Shown piece by piece: positions 1-12,900 of a stretch of DNA of 64,000 nt (positions are counted from its first letter, which is position 1; each line of letters begins with the position of its first letter). The position numbers were made by a program, and so were the translations under genes. The DNA lies in contig NC_081406.1 in NCBI RefSeq assembly GCF_030272615.1, positions 214,376,497-214,440,496 on the forward strand, read 5' to 3'. The DNA comes from Cryptomeria japonica. Taxonomy: Eukaryota > Streptophyta > Pinopsida > Cupressales > Cupressaceae. Below the pieces are notes generated by a model, which had not been told where the DNA came from, did not search any database, and saw only the letters and a list, made by a program, of their open reading frames with translations.

Positions 1-3000
1 ACCAAGTTCATCCTTTAGTTCTCAGGCATTAGACCTTATTCTTGCCTTCTCTTTCTCAAGTTTTTCCAACTTCTCAAAAAATGCCATTTCCTGCTCAAAA
101 ATTGATATAAGTCTAGATGAACCTATTATATTATCTGCAATTTCATCAATTTATTTTTGTGTCTTTTTGATAACCTCATCAATTTCCTCTGTCAAATAGT
201 GAGGTTTACAAGCTTCCCTATATAACTCCTTATACTCCAAATTTGTAGAACTGAGTACTGGTAAAAGTGTATCCAAGTGATTGGTACATTTCTTTATGGT
301 GTTTCCAAATAATGTGTTTTTCTCTTTGTCAACTCTCTCCTTTATGGTATCCTCATTCACCTTATCTATAGTTATTACATTATCAGCAATGAATTTGGAC
401 AATTGGTCCAATTTCCCTAAAGAATCATTAATGTGATCTATCTTACAATTAGGTGCAATCATCTTCAGAATAGGTAATGTGTTATCAATTTCCTTAAATG
501 CTAAGGCATTGCAATCAGTAATCTTCTTAATATAATCTAAAAGTACCTCTATAATATTAGTGGGTTTGAATTCACCTATAGACGTACTTGGTTCTATTGT
601 AGGTTGCTTCTGAATAGATATCTGACCAATCACTTTCACTATATCCTCTTTACTTCCATCAAATGCATCCACTTTACTTATATTTTCTTCTAGTGGATCT
701 GTCTGTGTTTGTACCTCTACCTTTAATGGTTTCTCAGTTTGACTAGGCTTCTTTGCAACTGTCGGTGTCATAGAATCAACATGAACCTCTGCCTTAGATT
801 GTTTCTCTATCAGTACCACTGTCAGTTTCTCAAATTTCGGTGCCCTGTGCAAGTTGTCTTGTCCTCTGTTTGTTTCTCAGTCTCTGGTTGCTTAGTTTCC
901 TGAGAGTCAATAGTTTGTGTTGGTTTCTCTGAAATCTTGTTGTCCTTAACACTATCTACCTTAACCTCTATAGTTTCTTTTTCTACAACAATGTTTATAT
1001 CTTGGGTATCTACATTCATTGTAAAAAGTATCTCTGACTCTAGATTAGTATCATCATGGGTTATACCTTCATTAGCTATATCCGATGGATTAGCTGTATG
1101 AGCCAGTGATGAAGGTGCTAATGGAGGGGTGTCCTGGGTTGGTGGAGGGATGTTATCTGTTATTTTTTATAGAAGGTACACCACCTACTTTACCTTTTCC
1201 CTTGTCTTTCTAATATACCTTGAATGTCTTTTCTATTTTTTTTCTGCTTCTTTCCTCTTTCTTTTCCTTCTACAAAGAATATGTCGCATTTATTTGCAGT
1301 CTCATCTGTAATTTCTTTAACCCTTCCAGCCATCAGGCTCACTTGCCGGTGTCCACTAACAAATACTAATGGGTTAGCTTCAGAAATAAGCTCATCTATC
1401 TCTTCCTTAGAATTTACCAGATGTACAACCAAGAGTGCTTCAACTTTCAACTTCTTGTCCAGTTCCATCATAGATAGCCTTTTATCTTCCAATCTCATGT
1501 ATAAATCATTGGGTAACTCATCAATCACTTCTATCAAAAATTTCTTGTAAATATCTAAATATAAAATAATGCTTTCTTCAATGGTGTTTTTGTTAGAATC
1601 ATTTGAAGAGTTATACCATTTATTTAAATTAGAGAGATTTCCTTCCTCTATAATCTCATTCAATAGATCATCTAGTGTGGGGGTAATCGGTGTCTGTTTC
1701 TTCTTAGGTGTAAGCTTCTTCTTCAATTCCCTAACTACTTGCTGCTTCTTCCTTAGTGTTCTAGTTTTCTGAGGAGGAGGAGAAGGTACCGATGAGGTTT
1801 TCCTTTTCCTTTCCACTCTTTTAAACTCAGAAACCTTACCACTATCAATATCAGAGAATGTTACAACTAGTGAAAAATGTGCTTCAAGTTGTAGTCCTTC
1901 AAGCTCACTTGTTGATATACCACTCATAATCATGACATTTTCTTTGATTTCTTTGACCTTCTAGGAGGCATCTCTGATAACATTTTCTCTTCTTTTTTTC
2001 CTCTTCTGCATAGATATATTACTCTCAATAGTTTATGCATTACCAAATAATTTCTCAAATGGCTCCCTTGGTGCATCAAGCAGAGCTTTAGCATATGTCT
2101 CCAGAACAAATAGGTCTACCTCATAACCCATCTTAGTAACCCAAATAGTTCTAGGGCTTACTGCTTCCATCCAAGTTTCATCTTGCTTAATGACAAAACA
2201 TATTTCCTTGTCATACTTATCAATTATGCTCTATGATAGTCTCACTCTTGCTCTCATCTTAGTTTGAAATGTTTTGAAGTAGTTTGTGATGTTCTTAACA
2301 CTGTCAGTGTCCATACTGGTGAAAGCTTCCTGTATCTGTCTTCCTACTGGGATGTCATAACCAAAATATTTGTGACCTATGTTGGGTATCCCTTTGGTAA
2401 AGTATAGCATCAGGCATACAAGTAGGTTTCCAAAGTAGAAAGTACCTTTCTTGTCTCCCTTAATCATCTTTGAATTGTCAATTAATTCATCTTTAAGCCA
2501 TTCACACACATCAATCTTAGGATTATTGTTCACCATCTCATATGCATTATGAATACAAAGGATAGAAATAGAATTCAGTCTATTTGCATGAGTTGTTTTG
2601 TATCCTAGTACCATACTCACATATCTCACATTTATATCCTTAACATCATTCACTTTAAGTGACCTGCTATCATATGTGGCTTTGGTTAACTCCATAACTC
2701 CCTTATTAGGTATTTTCTTGGTTTTATCAGGCCTACTACCGGTTGAAGGTAAACCAATAACTGCCTTAATTGCTTCCCAGGTTATCTTGCAAACTGACTC
2801 TAACCACATGAACTCTCCATGTACTTTGCTCAATACAATTCTTACAACTTCCTTTGGAAATTTGGGAATGTTCAAAATCTCTACAAAACCTAAGTCTTTC
2901 ACAATCTTATGTTCAGGATTAATCACACCAATTCCATCGGTAATAACCTCATTAAATATTTTCTTCAATTCCTCAATCCCTAGGTTTTCTATGTTGTAGT

Positions 3001-3133
3001 GCATGTAGATTCTAGGGTCTTCTACAAATGCTACACATTTCATAATTTTCAAAAAAGCTCCATGCAATCTTGGGGATAATATTAAACATGGGTCTAGGGC
3101 GTTTGACATTTCCAACAATGATAGGTTTTGCAA
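1..3133 (-). pseudogene. Element A ORF2: orphan helical protein with charged linker and coiled-coil tail, decayed
   Basis: I do not recognise this family. The segment 3133-2231 encodes about 300 residues of helical sequence containing FMWLE and FYFGNLLVCLMLYF motifs. Lys/Glu/Thr-rich sequence follows at 1933-1190, with the motif ELPNDLY, then an acidic low-complexity stretch and a coiled-coil tail (1019 to the window edge). Frames change near 2230, 1190 and 850, so the gene is broken. All blocks have counterparts in element C: VLSKVHGEFMWLE matches VLSRVHDDFMWLK, and ELPNDLY matches SLPNELY. The true start is upstream of 3133 and uncertain. It could be a capsid-like second Gag or an accessory protein; no catalytic motif is visible. 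The roughly 300-bp spacer to ORF1 (3134-3450) has no convincing coding content. Confidence 0.55.
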
Positions 3134-3449
3134 TAAACTCCAGAATAGAAGATGAGGAAGCTATTTCAAAAGATAAATACCTCTTAACCAAAATTTTGAA
3201 TTCCTAAAAATCACTTCGCAGCTTTGCCTTAGAATTCCCTTGCTCAGTTTGCGCTCTCTGATTGTTTGAATGTGAGGTGAGTTTGAAAAGAGGGTTTTCT
3301 GATGCTTTATAGCCAAAAAGGTTCTTTAAAACCGTATTAAATGCTCCTTGGTCAATTGAAAACTTAACATATCTACTGGTAAAGAATAAATGTATCTTCT
3401 CACCATCAATCGAGGGTAGAATGCATGATTTTCTACTTGTTGCAATACC

Positions 3450-4579
3450 CCCTAAGGATTATTCCTTAGTTAGATGAAGAGTCTCCTACCAGTGGAGGAT
3501 TACTCTATTCTACCAGTGCAAAGATTGTTTCATCAGTTCTTTGATCACTCTTCTTAAGCCATTGTTTTGAAATTTTTTTCTTTACTTCATCTACCTTTTC
3601 TTTGCCCTTCAAACTAGATCCTTTATTATTCGCTGGTGTATTCTTGCTTCTACAAAATTTTACAATATGTCCAATCTTGTTGCATGCCTAACAAGTTAAA
3701 TTATTCCTCTGAATAGCCTTTCCATATCCTTGACCAGTTTGTGATCTGCATTGATGAGATAAATGCCCAAATCTTCCACAAACATAGCATTTCAAAATTT
3801 ATTCTGCAATTTTCTGAATTATGACCAACTTTGTTGCATTTGGAACATTGACCGGTGGGTGAGTTTATATTCTAATTATTTCTAAATCTACATTGATTTT
3901 CTCTATGACCATATTTGTTGTAATTAAAACATTTTCCATTAAATTTATAAGAATTAGGCTATCTTATCGGTTTGTACCGATCTTGATTATTTGTAGTACC
4001 AGAACTTTCTCCATGGTCAAATCCAAGTCCATTTGTATCTCCATCAGGTTTTTGTCTTTTAAGCATGTCATCAAGTTCTTCTGAACTTTTCTTGAATTTG
4101 TCTTTGTGTTTATTTGCAGTAACCAACTCATTTTCCAGAATTCCAACTTGTCTCACGAGCTCATTGTTATGATGTTGCATGTGAATCAGATATGTCTTCA
4201 GCATGTCATTTTCATGACCAAGTCTCAGATTTTCATTTCCAGCATCATTAAGTCTCCTAGTCAAGTCTTCTTCATTCTTCTTTCTATCTTCAATATCCTT
4301 ACATAACCTCATAGTCATATCTTGCATTTCATTCTTCATATTACTATTCTCTTGCCTTAACTTATTTGCAATGTCTCTAAGAGTCTCCTTTTCATCATCA
4401 TCATTCTACATCTTCTCATGAATTTCCTTTCTCTTATTTTGTGCTATAACAAAATATTCTTGAAGTCCTTTAATGAATTCCTTAGTAGTCCTCAGATCAT
4501 CTTCAAGTTTGATATTCTTCAATTTTTTTGCATCAAAATCTTCAAGAGCTCCTTCCAACTATTTTCTTAAGCTATCCAT
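3450..4579 (-). pseudogene. Element A ORF1: coiled-coil plus CCHC zinc-knuckle (gag-like) protein, decayed
   Basis: Translation from the ATG at 4579 starts MDSLRK and gives a long charged heptad-rich coiled coil down to about 3960, broken by at least two in-frame TAG codons. Four CCHC-type knuckles follow between about 3930 and 3640. The first reads CFNYNKYGHRENQC (second Cys changed to Tyr). The second (CSKCNKVGHNSENC) and third (CYVCGRFGHLSHQC) are intact. The fourth has a stop between its first two Cys. A frameshift separates knuckles two and three. CCHC knuckles bind nucleic acid in retrotransposon Gag, so RNA packaging is the likely former role; that is family knowledge, not something shown here. 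Usual copia Gag has one knuckle, so four is unusual. Confidence 0.65.
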
Positions 4580-4636
4580 CTATACCGGTGTCAGAATCTC
4601 CCTCAAGCTATTAGGCTTTTGCAAATAGAGGACCGG

Positions 4637-4648
4637 GCTCTAATACCA
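4637..4648 (-). other. Primer-binding site of element A (tRNA-iMet type)
   Basis: The minus strand reads TGGTATTAGAGC, one mismatch from TGGTATCAGAGC, the usual initiator-Met tRNA 3'-end complement in plant LTR elements. It sits two bases inside the LTR edge. This fixes the element's direction as leftward. Confidence 0.8.
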
Positions 4649-4650
4649 AT

Positions 4651-5454
4651 TGTTAGATCCAATGACAAACCCAAAGACACTGAGGGGGGGGTGAATTGGT
4701 GTCTAACTGATTTACAAAATATTTAAACTTATTGATAACTTTGCAACCCAAAACAATGTACTGGTAAATAAGAATTATTGCAGTGAGTAGAAATAATAGA
4801 GACAACATAGAAACACACCATAACACAAGACATTTAATGAGGAAACCCAAGGTGGGAAAAACCTTGGTGGGATTTGTGACCCACAATATTTACTCACTAG
4901 CCAATGAATAAATACTACTTACAATAAGGGGCCTGTGCATGCAAGGACGCCAATAGCCTAGAGCTCACTGCTCAATGAAGAGTCACACTGACTATAAAAT
5001 GGATTATTAAATATAATATAATGTACTACTCAAAACAACATCTCTAATACCAGGTTCAGTACCGGTTTAAGCTCACATAGATACCTTATCTGAAAACCTT
5101 CACTGCCACTAAACAATTATTTTCTACCATACATATCTTCTTCTCTCATCTCTTCTACCCTTAAAATGACCTATAAGGTCTCATACATATATGTCTTTTA
5201 CAATATACCATGTTGGATTACAAAAGATAATTATATTACAATAAACAAAAGTTCATCCCATGTTGGTTGGAGTGCCGATATGTTTTGTTGCCAATGTAAT
5301 CTAAATTCTAGTGTAAGTGCCTATCGGTGCCAGTGTTTGCTGGTGTATGAAGTTTGTGATGTCGGGCATGTAGAAACCAGTTGCTAGTGAGTTGCCAATT
5401 GGTTTCCATCAATGACAACATCAACTATTCTCATAAGAATGTAGAATGCCACCA
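4651..5454 (-). repeat. 5' LTR of element A
   Basis: The left edge is TGTTAGATCC directly beside the primer-binding site. The right edge ends in ..GCCACCA, aligning with ..GCCAACA of the solo LTR E. Both share the G-run block near the left edge (4678-4698) and the same short chance reading frame. About 804 bp, against 807 bp for E. Confidence 0.8.
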
Positions 5455-5942
5455 AACAATACTTTTTATATTGCAATAATGGTTCATATAGCTCTTAGAT
5501 GATACAAGCAACACAAGTGTATAGGGAGGGAAATTGATTGGTTACAAGATAGACCAACAATAGTGACAATGAAAGGAAATAGTTGAATACATGGTGCATA
5601 TGGGTTGTGGTTCTTAGGGGGAGACAAAATGCATATGATGGTAGTGGATCATAGGAGGAGCTGAGTAGTCCTGATCAGAGTTTATCTTTGTAATGTTGGA
5701 TCATCTCCAACATATATTGTAATAATGGTTCATCTAGATATAGCGAGATACACTCTCATGTGTCATAAAGGGGAAGAATGAAAGGCAACTGTGATGCACA
5801 CAATCAAATGATTCAAAGGGGGAGTGTGATGAGAAGTTCTACACAAGTAGTCATGTTGATATCAGATGAAGTTCTATTGGTTGTTAGGGTACCTTTTCCA
5901 TTGTTGTCAAAGGGAGAGAGTGTGGAGTGTTGACATCAATAC

Positions 5943-5955
5943 CAAAGGGGGATAT
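5943..5955 (+). other. Polypurine tract of element F
   Basis: The sequence CAAAGGGGGATAT lies immediately before the LTR start TGTTGGCATT. This arrangement primes plus-strand DNA synthesis in LTR elements and fixes F as rightward. Confidence 0.7.
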
Positions 5956-6229
5956 TGTTGGCATTAAATTTGTCATTGATGTCAACATGTGTGTGCAGGG
6001 CTGATGAAGTTGTAGATGAGTTGATGGATTGGGTTGATGAAGATGAGAGTGTCGTTGTAGACTCCCACAATGCCACCTGATGTGTTTATGAAGTTCATGT
6101 TGGATGTCTTGGTGTTAGGGTTTTGAAAAAAATAAGTCATGTATATTGGTAACACCTCATTATGTTATACCAATTTCAGTATGGTCTGATAAACAAGTAT
6201 CACAAGTCTTATCAAGATAGCTACACCGA

Positions 6230-7520
6230 TCAAATGTTGTGTAGGTGAAGAAGTTATATCGGGATAACTTTGTCAATTAAGTGTTGCACATGTGAAGTAA
6301 TCCTATCGGGATAAATATATCGATGTCCGATCATGAGGAGTCTCTCTGGTATTGTGATAGATTAGGATAGCAATGTCAAAAACAAAGTTGAGCTACACAT
6401 CAAAATAGTAGACAAAGTCGGAGTAGAATTTTTTTAGAAATGTTGATAGAGTAAACTATTCTAACAATCACTATTTCGGAATAGCTATACCAACCAGCTA
6501 GCTGAGGATGCCTATCAAAGTAACTATTGAAGGCAGAATAGATAATTACCACTATGCCAACATTGTAAACTATCTCGATGGAGGTTCTCATTAGTATAAT
6601 CTATGCCAATGTAGTTTATCACTGCGAAGTTTGATCATTGGAATAACATATTTTGATATTGAGGAGGTCTTTGGAATTCCATTTCGGATTAGCTATGCTG
6701 ATGTTGGTTCATGTTTGGTCATCAAAATAGTTTGTTTTGATGAGATAGAGTCCAAAAGCTAATCTGATAACTATAACTATTTTGATGGGTATGCACTTGG
6801 GGATAGCTATGCCAATAGAGAAAAATGAAGAGTTGATCTTTTGGTTGTGAAATTGGAATAACCCATTCTGATGGCATTCGTACCATGGAGTTTTCTTATC
6901 AAAATACCTATGTTGATGTACCCTGTCACCACGACGTTGTGCTTTTTGGAGTATCCTAAGCCAATGAACTTTATCACTGTGAAGTTGTGAGTTTGAAATA
7001 CCTATGCCAATAAAAGGAGGAAGATAGTGTGTCATTGAAGTAACTTGTTATGTCGATTTAACATGTTTTTCCTATGCTGATAACGATGACTATTTTGATG
7101 ATGATAGTTTTTGCATGATGAGTTGCATTGGGGATAGCTTATGTCGATGGAGAGTGTCAACTTGGAGAATGTGGTTTGGTATAGCTCATGGTGATAAAGT
7201 AAATCAAAGGGGAATTTATCATCGGAGTAACCTATGTTGATAAAGGTTGTCATCACGGAGTATGAGTATCAAAATACTTTATGCTAATGAAGTTAGTCAC
7301 CATGGATTATGCATTTTGGAATAGTGATGTTGATGGGGTTTTGTCACTGCAAAGTATGACTTTTGAAGTATCTATATCGATAAAGAGAAGCTTATTGTGT
7401 CATCGAAATAACTTATTTTGTTGATTTAACAAGTTTTCTCTTTGTTGATAGTTATGGTTAACTCAATTAGTGGTAATTTGGCCTAAAGTATTTCATCTCA
7501 AGATAACATATGCTGATATG
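6230..7520 (+). repeat. Array of ~48-bp degenerate repeats, each with an imperfect palindrome, inside the F LTR
   Basis: Imperfect palindromes close to ATCGGAATAGCTATGCCGAT recur about every 45-50 bp. Clear copies lie near 6470, 6690, 7130, 7222, 7268, 7316 and 7366. I count roughly twenty degenerate copies, and more at 20560-20680 beyond element B. Between them a segment like GTCACTGCGAAGTATGA also recurs. Such arrays in LTR U3 can act as transcription-factor sites; that is inference. Confidence 0.6.
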
Positions 7521-7527
7521 GTTAGTC

Positions 7528-8746
7528 TGTTAACAAGTTCTAATTTCAATAGTTAATGAACCAGAGTGAAACTAAGAGGGGCACGGGAGGGGGGGGAATT
7601 AGTTTTCCACAAGTTAAACAATTAATGCAAATTATAAACTTTCTACAGGAGCAATATAACAACAACATAGAGAAAGATAAAGCATGAAAGTACACAACAC
7701 ATAACACCAATAATTTTGACATGGAAAACCTAGTTAAGGTAAAAACCATGATGGGAAACCCTACCTGCAGTCAAATAATACTTTTGCAGTAATATGTGAA
7801 ATGTTACAATGGGGATTGCACTTCCAATTAGACCAACATCCTAGAGGACACTCCTCAACACAAAAGGGAAGTCTCAATGACTTAGATAAATATTAGATTA
7901 TAATCCAGAGGAAATGAACTATGGAAATAACATTCCCTAATGATTTATTACAGTTCTGATTAAGCACAGATGTCTGTCCTGCAACACCAAACTTTCCTCA
8001 AACCCTTCACTGAATGATATTTCCTTGTTAACACATAAAAATTTCTCTAATAATGTAGACATAACCATCACATACAAATTACATGAATATATCACCTATA
8101 TATATAGATCATCAACCTTGATAAGCAAGGTCGGCTAAACCTAAACCCATAACTCATAATTGCATAAATTACTTCACACGATACCACCAGACCAATATTA
8201 TGATTTATATTACATAGAATGAACCTAATTCAAATTCCCAAACAATTATATCCACCAGAAATCAAGACAAGGCCAAATGTAGCACGTTACTCCAACCAGT
8301 AGAATCCCTCAATGTCAATAACATAGAATAACCAACCAGACCCAAATTGGATCACCAAATCAGCACGCTAGCCAATGTGAAGCCACCAAACAATAAGGAC
8401 ATGATCAATAACACCTTCATCATGTTAGGAACCATTTCTAGAAGCCAGATCAAAACCACTTCATCAAATATCACCAACTAGTACTATCAACCAAGACCAA
8501 GAATATCAAATGGAAAACTAGAACATAAATGATAGCTTCTAGAGGACCAAATCATGAACCAACTGAATATGATAAGCATATAATCATACTGAATAACCAT
8601 CCAAAACCAAATCCAACAATCTGATCATACAGGATCAGAATCTTTGAAAACCTCAACCAAAACCAAGTCAAACTAGAATAGGTCCAATCAAAGCATAGTG
8701 TTGACATCAATGACAATACATAATCAATTCTTGCATAATTCCAACA
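7528..8746 (-). repeat. 3' LTR of element B
   Basis: Left edge TGTTAACAAG, right edge ..CCAACA, 1219 bp. It aligns throughout with 19319-20537. It contains a G-rich expansion (7578-7599) at the position of the conserved G-run block. The polypurine tract is adjacent on the right. Confidence 0.9.
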
Positions 8747-8760
8747 ATCTCCCCCTTTGG
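8747..8760 (-). other. Polypurine tract of element B
   Basis: The minus strand reads CCAAAGGGGGAGAT immediately before the LTR start TGTTGG. This is the expected plus-strand primer site. Confidence 0.8.
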
Positions 8761-8873
8761 CATTGATGGCAACACTGAATATGAAAAACATCGAAGTGCC
8801 AAGGAATGCCACCAATCTCCAAAACTGATCTGAAATAACTCTCCCCCTAACTAGAATACAATTTACTTATTTT

Positions 8874-9942
8874 TGTTGGTATTTTGGATATGTTGATATG
8901 GTTTTGTCATTGATGTCAACACTTGTCAACACTTGACAACCTTATCAACACTTGGAGATCTTTGGTTTTTTTCACCGGCAAGTCAGTGACTTGCGCACAG
9001 TCACCGACATTTGGTTCACCGATAGGTTATATTATTCACCGGCACTTGGAATGACTTGGAGACTACTTGGTTATGTCGAAGACATTATTTGATCATTTGG
9101 TTTTGGTGATTTGGTTATTGGCCTATTCGGGTTTGAATATTTGCTGTTACTGGCAAATAGGTCTAGGTTATGCACTGGAAAGCATATCTATTCCAGATCA
9201 GCATGACACGTTATGGAGATAATTTATTATTATTGTAAATGCATTGAGCCAACATGATGCATCACATAATGATTTATTTGTAATTGATTTTATTGTAATA
9301 TCTTATAGTGAGCCGACCTATTCAATTGGTCTTAGGTTATGGTATAAATGTAAGATCTTATTTGTGAGATTGATATGCAATTGGAAAAAGGATTGTAATA
9401 GGGTATATGTGAAAATAAGCAAAGCTATACACCCAGACATCATTTGAAGGTTGAAGGAAGGTTTGTGTGAAGGCAATCCAAACTAAACAGGTACTGCATC
9501 CAGCATATGAAGATGCTATTTTATGCAGTACATTATCATTGGATTTAACCATCCAATTGTAGTCAGTGTGACTCCCATTTTGTGATTGGGTAGTGAGCTC
9601 TAGGCAGCTGGCCTTTCTACATGTGCAGACTCCATATTGTACACACATACTATCTACAGTAGTATCATTTGATTGTGGGTAAGGCTTCCCACCATAGTTT
9701 TTCCCCTTACAAGGTTTCCACATACAAATATTTGTGTTATGTTTTGTGGATGTTATTGTCTTTTTGTTTCATGCAATAATCTTTACTGGTACTGTAATTA
9801 ACTGATAAAACTATCTACCGGCATAAAGTTTGGTTTACCGACATTAAGCATTGAGTTTTGGTTAAGTTAATTTTGGTTGAATTTATTGGACAACTGATTC
9901 ACTCCCCCCCCCCCCGCTCTCAGTTGTCTCTAGGACCTAACA
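8874..9942 (+). repeat. 5' LTR of element D
   Basis: Starts TGTTGGTATTTTGG and ends GACCTAACA, 1069 bp. It contains a C-run of 12 or more (9904-9915), in the conserved G/C-run block just before the LTR end. A chance open frame (9358-9723, minus strand) is repeated in the other LTR and is not a gene. Confidence 0.9.
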
Positions 9943-9944
9943 AT

Positions 9945-9956
9945 TGGTATGAGAGC
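9945..9956 (+). other. Primer-binding site of element D
   Basis: TGGTATGAGAGC, one mismatch from the initiator-Met tRNA complement, two bases after the LTR end. Confidence 0.85.
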
Positions 9957-9999
9957 TTAGTCCTCTTTTTGGAGAAGTTTAATAGCTTGAGAAGATCCA

Positions 10000-12900
10000 A
10001 TGTCTTCTAACTATTTCAAGAAGGACAATTTGAAACTTGATGGAACCAATTATGGCATATGGAAAATCAAGATGGAGACACATTTGAATTGCATTGGAAA
10101 GGACATATGGGATGTCATAAAGAATGGTTATACTGCTCCTACTCAAGGTCAACCTAATCCACCTAACTTGGCTAAAGATGAGGAAAATGATTGCAAAGCA
10201 AGAGAAGCACTTTTGAGTGCATTGTCAAATCAGCAAGTCATGGGATTATCAGATAGATCTATTGCTAAAGATATTTAGGAAAAATTGGAAACATTGAATG
10301 AAGCAGATTCCATAGTCAAAATTTCAAAACTTGAATGCTTCCGGGTCAGGTATGAAAATCTGAAAATGGAAGAAGATGAAAGAATTTCTGCTTTTATGGA
10401 AAGAGTAAATGAAATTGTTTTGGGTATACAATGTTGTGGAGGAACCTTAAGTGAAGATGAGATTGTTTCTAAAGTTTTAAGAGCTTTGCCACCAAAATAT
10501 AAAATGAAAGTTACTGCTATAAATGAATTAAGAACAATGCCTAATGCATCAGTATCTAGAGAAACCTTGGTTGGAAAAATTTCAGCTTTTGAGCTTGAGG
10601 AATTTGGTCTTGTTGCTACTATTAAAACAAATTTAGCTTTCAAAGCATCATTATCATCTGCAACATCATCATCATCATCTAAGAAATCTGATTGGAAAGC
10701 CTTGTATGCAAAATAACTTGAAGATATCAGGAAGGAGAATGAAGAACTGGAAGAGCTTGAAGCACTATTTGCAAGAAAAATGCCTAAAGGTCCAATTGGA
10801 AGTAAGTATGAAGGTAAAGCACCCTTTAAATGTTTTAACTATAATAAGATTGGTCATATGGCTTCTAGATGTCCTGATAGACATGCAAGATTAAGAGAAG
10901 AAGCCAAGAGAACATATAAGCCTAACCCTGATTATCAGAGATATAAATTCAAGAAGAATAGAGACAAATCTTGTTATTATGTTGATGAAGGAGTTACTGA
11001 TGATTCTGATGAGGAACTAACAAACAATGGATGGGCTTTTGTTGCTATAATAGAAGATCAACCAGCACCTACTGTTCAACCAGTAGAACAGGCCCTAGCT
11101 GCTAAAGTTAAAAATAAGGATGAATGGATTATTTATTTAGGATGTTCACATCACATGACTAGTTATAAGAGTAAATTCTTAACCTTTCAGGAATGCAATG
11201 GAGGTCTAGTGAGATTTGGAGATGATAAAGCTTGTATGATCAAAGGAAAAGGCCTTATATCTTTTGATGGTAAGTACAATACTGATAATGTTTACTATGT
11301 TGAAGATTTGAAGCATAATCTTTTGAGTGTTGGTCAATTAGTTGAGAAAGGATTTCAGTTACAATTCAAGAATGGTAAATGCAAAATCTTAAATAGAATT
11401 GGTTTGGAAATTGCAAAGAGTAATCAAACTAGAGGTAATATCTTTCATTTTAACAACAATGAGAAAGAATGTTTGATTGCACATATTGATGAAATTTGGT
11501 TATGGAATAAGAGACTTTGTCATGTAAATTTTGATTGCATTGTGAAATTTAGTACAACTAAGGCGGTAAGTGATTTACCTAAGATTGTTAAACCTCACAA
11601 TCTGGTATGTAAGGAATGTCAATTTGGAAAGCAAGTTAGAGCCACTTTCAAAAGTATTCCAGAGAAATCTAATAATGTTCTTGATTTAATTCACACTGAT
11701 TTATGTGGTCCAAAAAGAACTACAAGTATACAAGGAGATAGGTATTTTATGCTAATCATTGATGACTATTCTAGAATGTGTTGGGTTACTTTTCGTAGGG
11801 AGAAATCTGAAGCATTTGGGAAATTCAAACTATTCAAGGTAATGGTAGAGAATGAGACCAACAAGAAAATCAAATGTTTGAGATCATATCAAAGAGGTGA
11901 GTTCACATCTAAGGAATTTAATACATTCTGTGAAGTGAATGGGATCATAAGACAATTATCAGCACCCTGAACACCCCAACATAATGGAGTTATTGAAAGG
12001 AAAAACAAAACTATCTGGGATGCAGCCAAAAGTATGATATCAAAAGAAAATCTACCTTATATATACTGGAGAGAAGCGGCCAATACAACAGTTTATACAT
12101 TCAACAGAGTACACATCAAAGGTGAAACTGGTAAGACCCCTCATGAATTATAGTTTGGAAATACTCCTACTCTTAAATATTTCAGAATATTTGGAAGTAA
12201 ATGCTATATTAGAAGAGATGAGTATATTGGAAAATTTGATCCTAGAAGTGATGAAGGAATATTTCTTGGTTATTCATCTAAGAGCAAGGCATATAGATGT
12301 TTTAACAAGAGATTGCAGAAAATTGTTGAGAGTGCAATTGTGAAGATTGATGAACAATTTAGAAGAAATTCAAGGTACATGGACTCTGAACCGGCAATAG
12401 AGATAATCACAAATGAACCAGCTGTGAATACACCGGTACAAAATGTTGATCCAGTTACACTGGCATCATCTGAAGATTCAACGGTCACTGAAGAACAACA
12501 AGTAAAAACACCAAGGTATGTAAGATTGAACCACTTTGAAAGTCAAATAGTTGGAAACAAATTTCAAGGAGTGATGACTAGAGGAAGATTGGCAAATGAA
12601 GAGGTATTTCTTATTTCTCAAATTGAACCTACATCAATTAATGAGGCATGTGAAGATAAATATTGTATTAAAGCTATGGAAGATGAGGAACAAATTGAAA
12701 GGAATAACACTTGGTCATTAGTTCCCCGACCTAAAGACAAAAATGTAATTGGAAGTAAATGGGTTTTCAGAAATAAACTTAATGAAGATGATAAAGTAAT
12801 CAGAAACAAAGAAAGATTAGTGTGTAAGGGATATTCACAGAAAGAAGGAATTGATTACAATGAAACCTTTGCACTGGTAGCTAGAATTGAGGCAGTCAGA

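Larger units (their letters stand above)
1..5454 (-). mobile_element. Element A: partial non-autonomous (LARD-like) LTR retrotransposon
   Basis: The 5' LTR (4651-5454), the tRNA-Met primer-binding site and two decayed coding blocks (ORF1 then ORF2) are read leftwards; the 3' end lies outside the window. No aspartic protease, integrase, reverse transcriptase or RNase H motif is visible in about 4.6 kb of internal sequence. Element C (24693-32652) has the same gene order and homologous proteins but a clearly different LTR. The right boundary follows from alignment to the solo LTR of the same family at 21009-21815. A lies in the 3' internal region of element F, whose sequence resumes at 5455. 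Because the left end is missing, a pol region beyond position 1 cannot be excluded; C, which is complete, argues against it. Confidence 0.75.

Noticed and set aside
1124-1311. Plus-strand hydrophobic frames near 1.1-1.8 kb as membrane proteins
   Set aside because: They are complements of the Lys/Glu-rich ORF2 of element A; the minus-strand reading aligns with element C.
4653-4886. 77-codon frame also present at 20955-21245
   Set aside because: The similarity comes from shared LTR sequence of elements A and E, not from protein conservation.
9358-9723. 121-codon minus-strand frame with many Cys
   Set aside because: It lies in the 5' LTR of element D, and a broken copy occurs in the 3' LTR (14428-14631). 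It is LTR sequence, not a gene.
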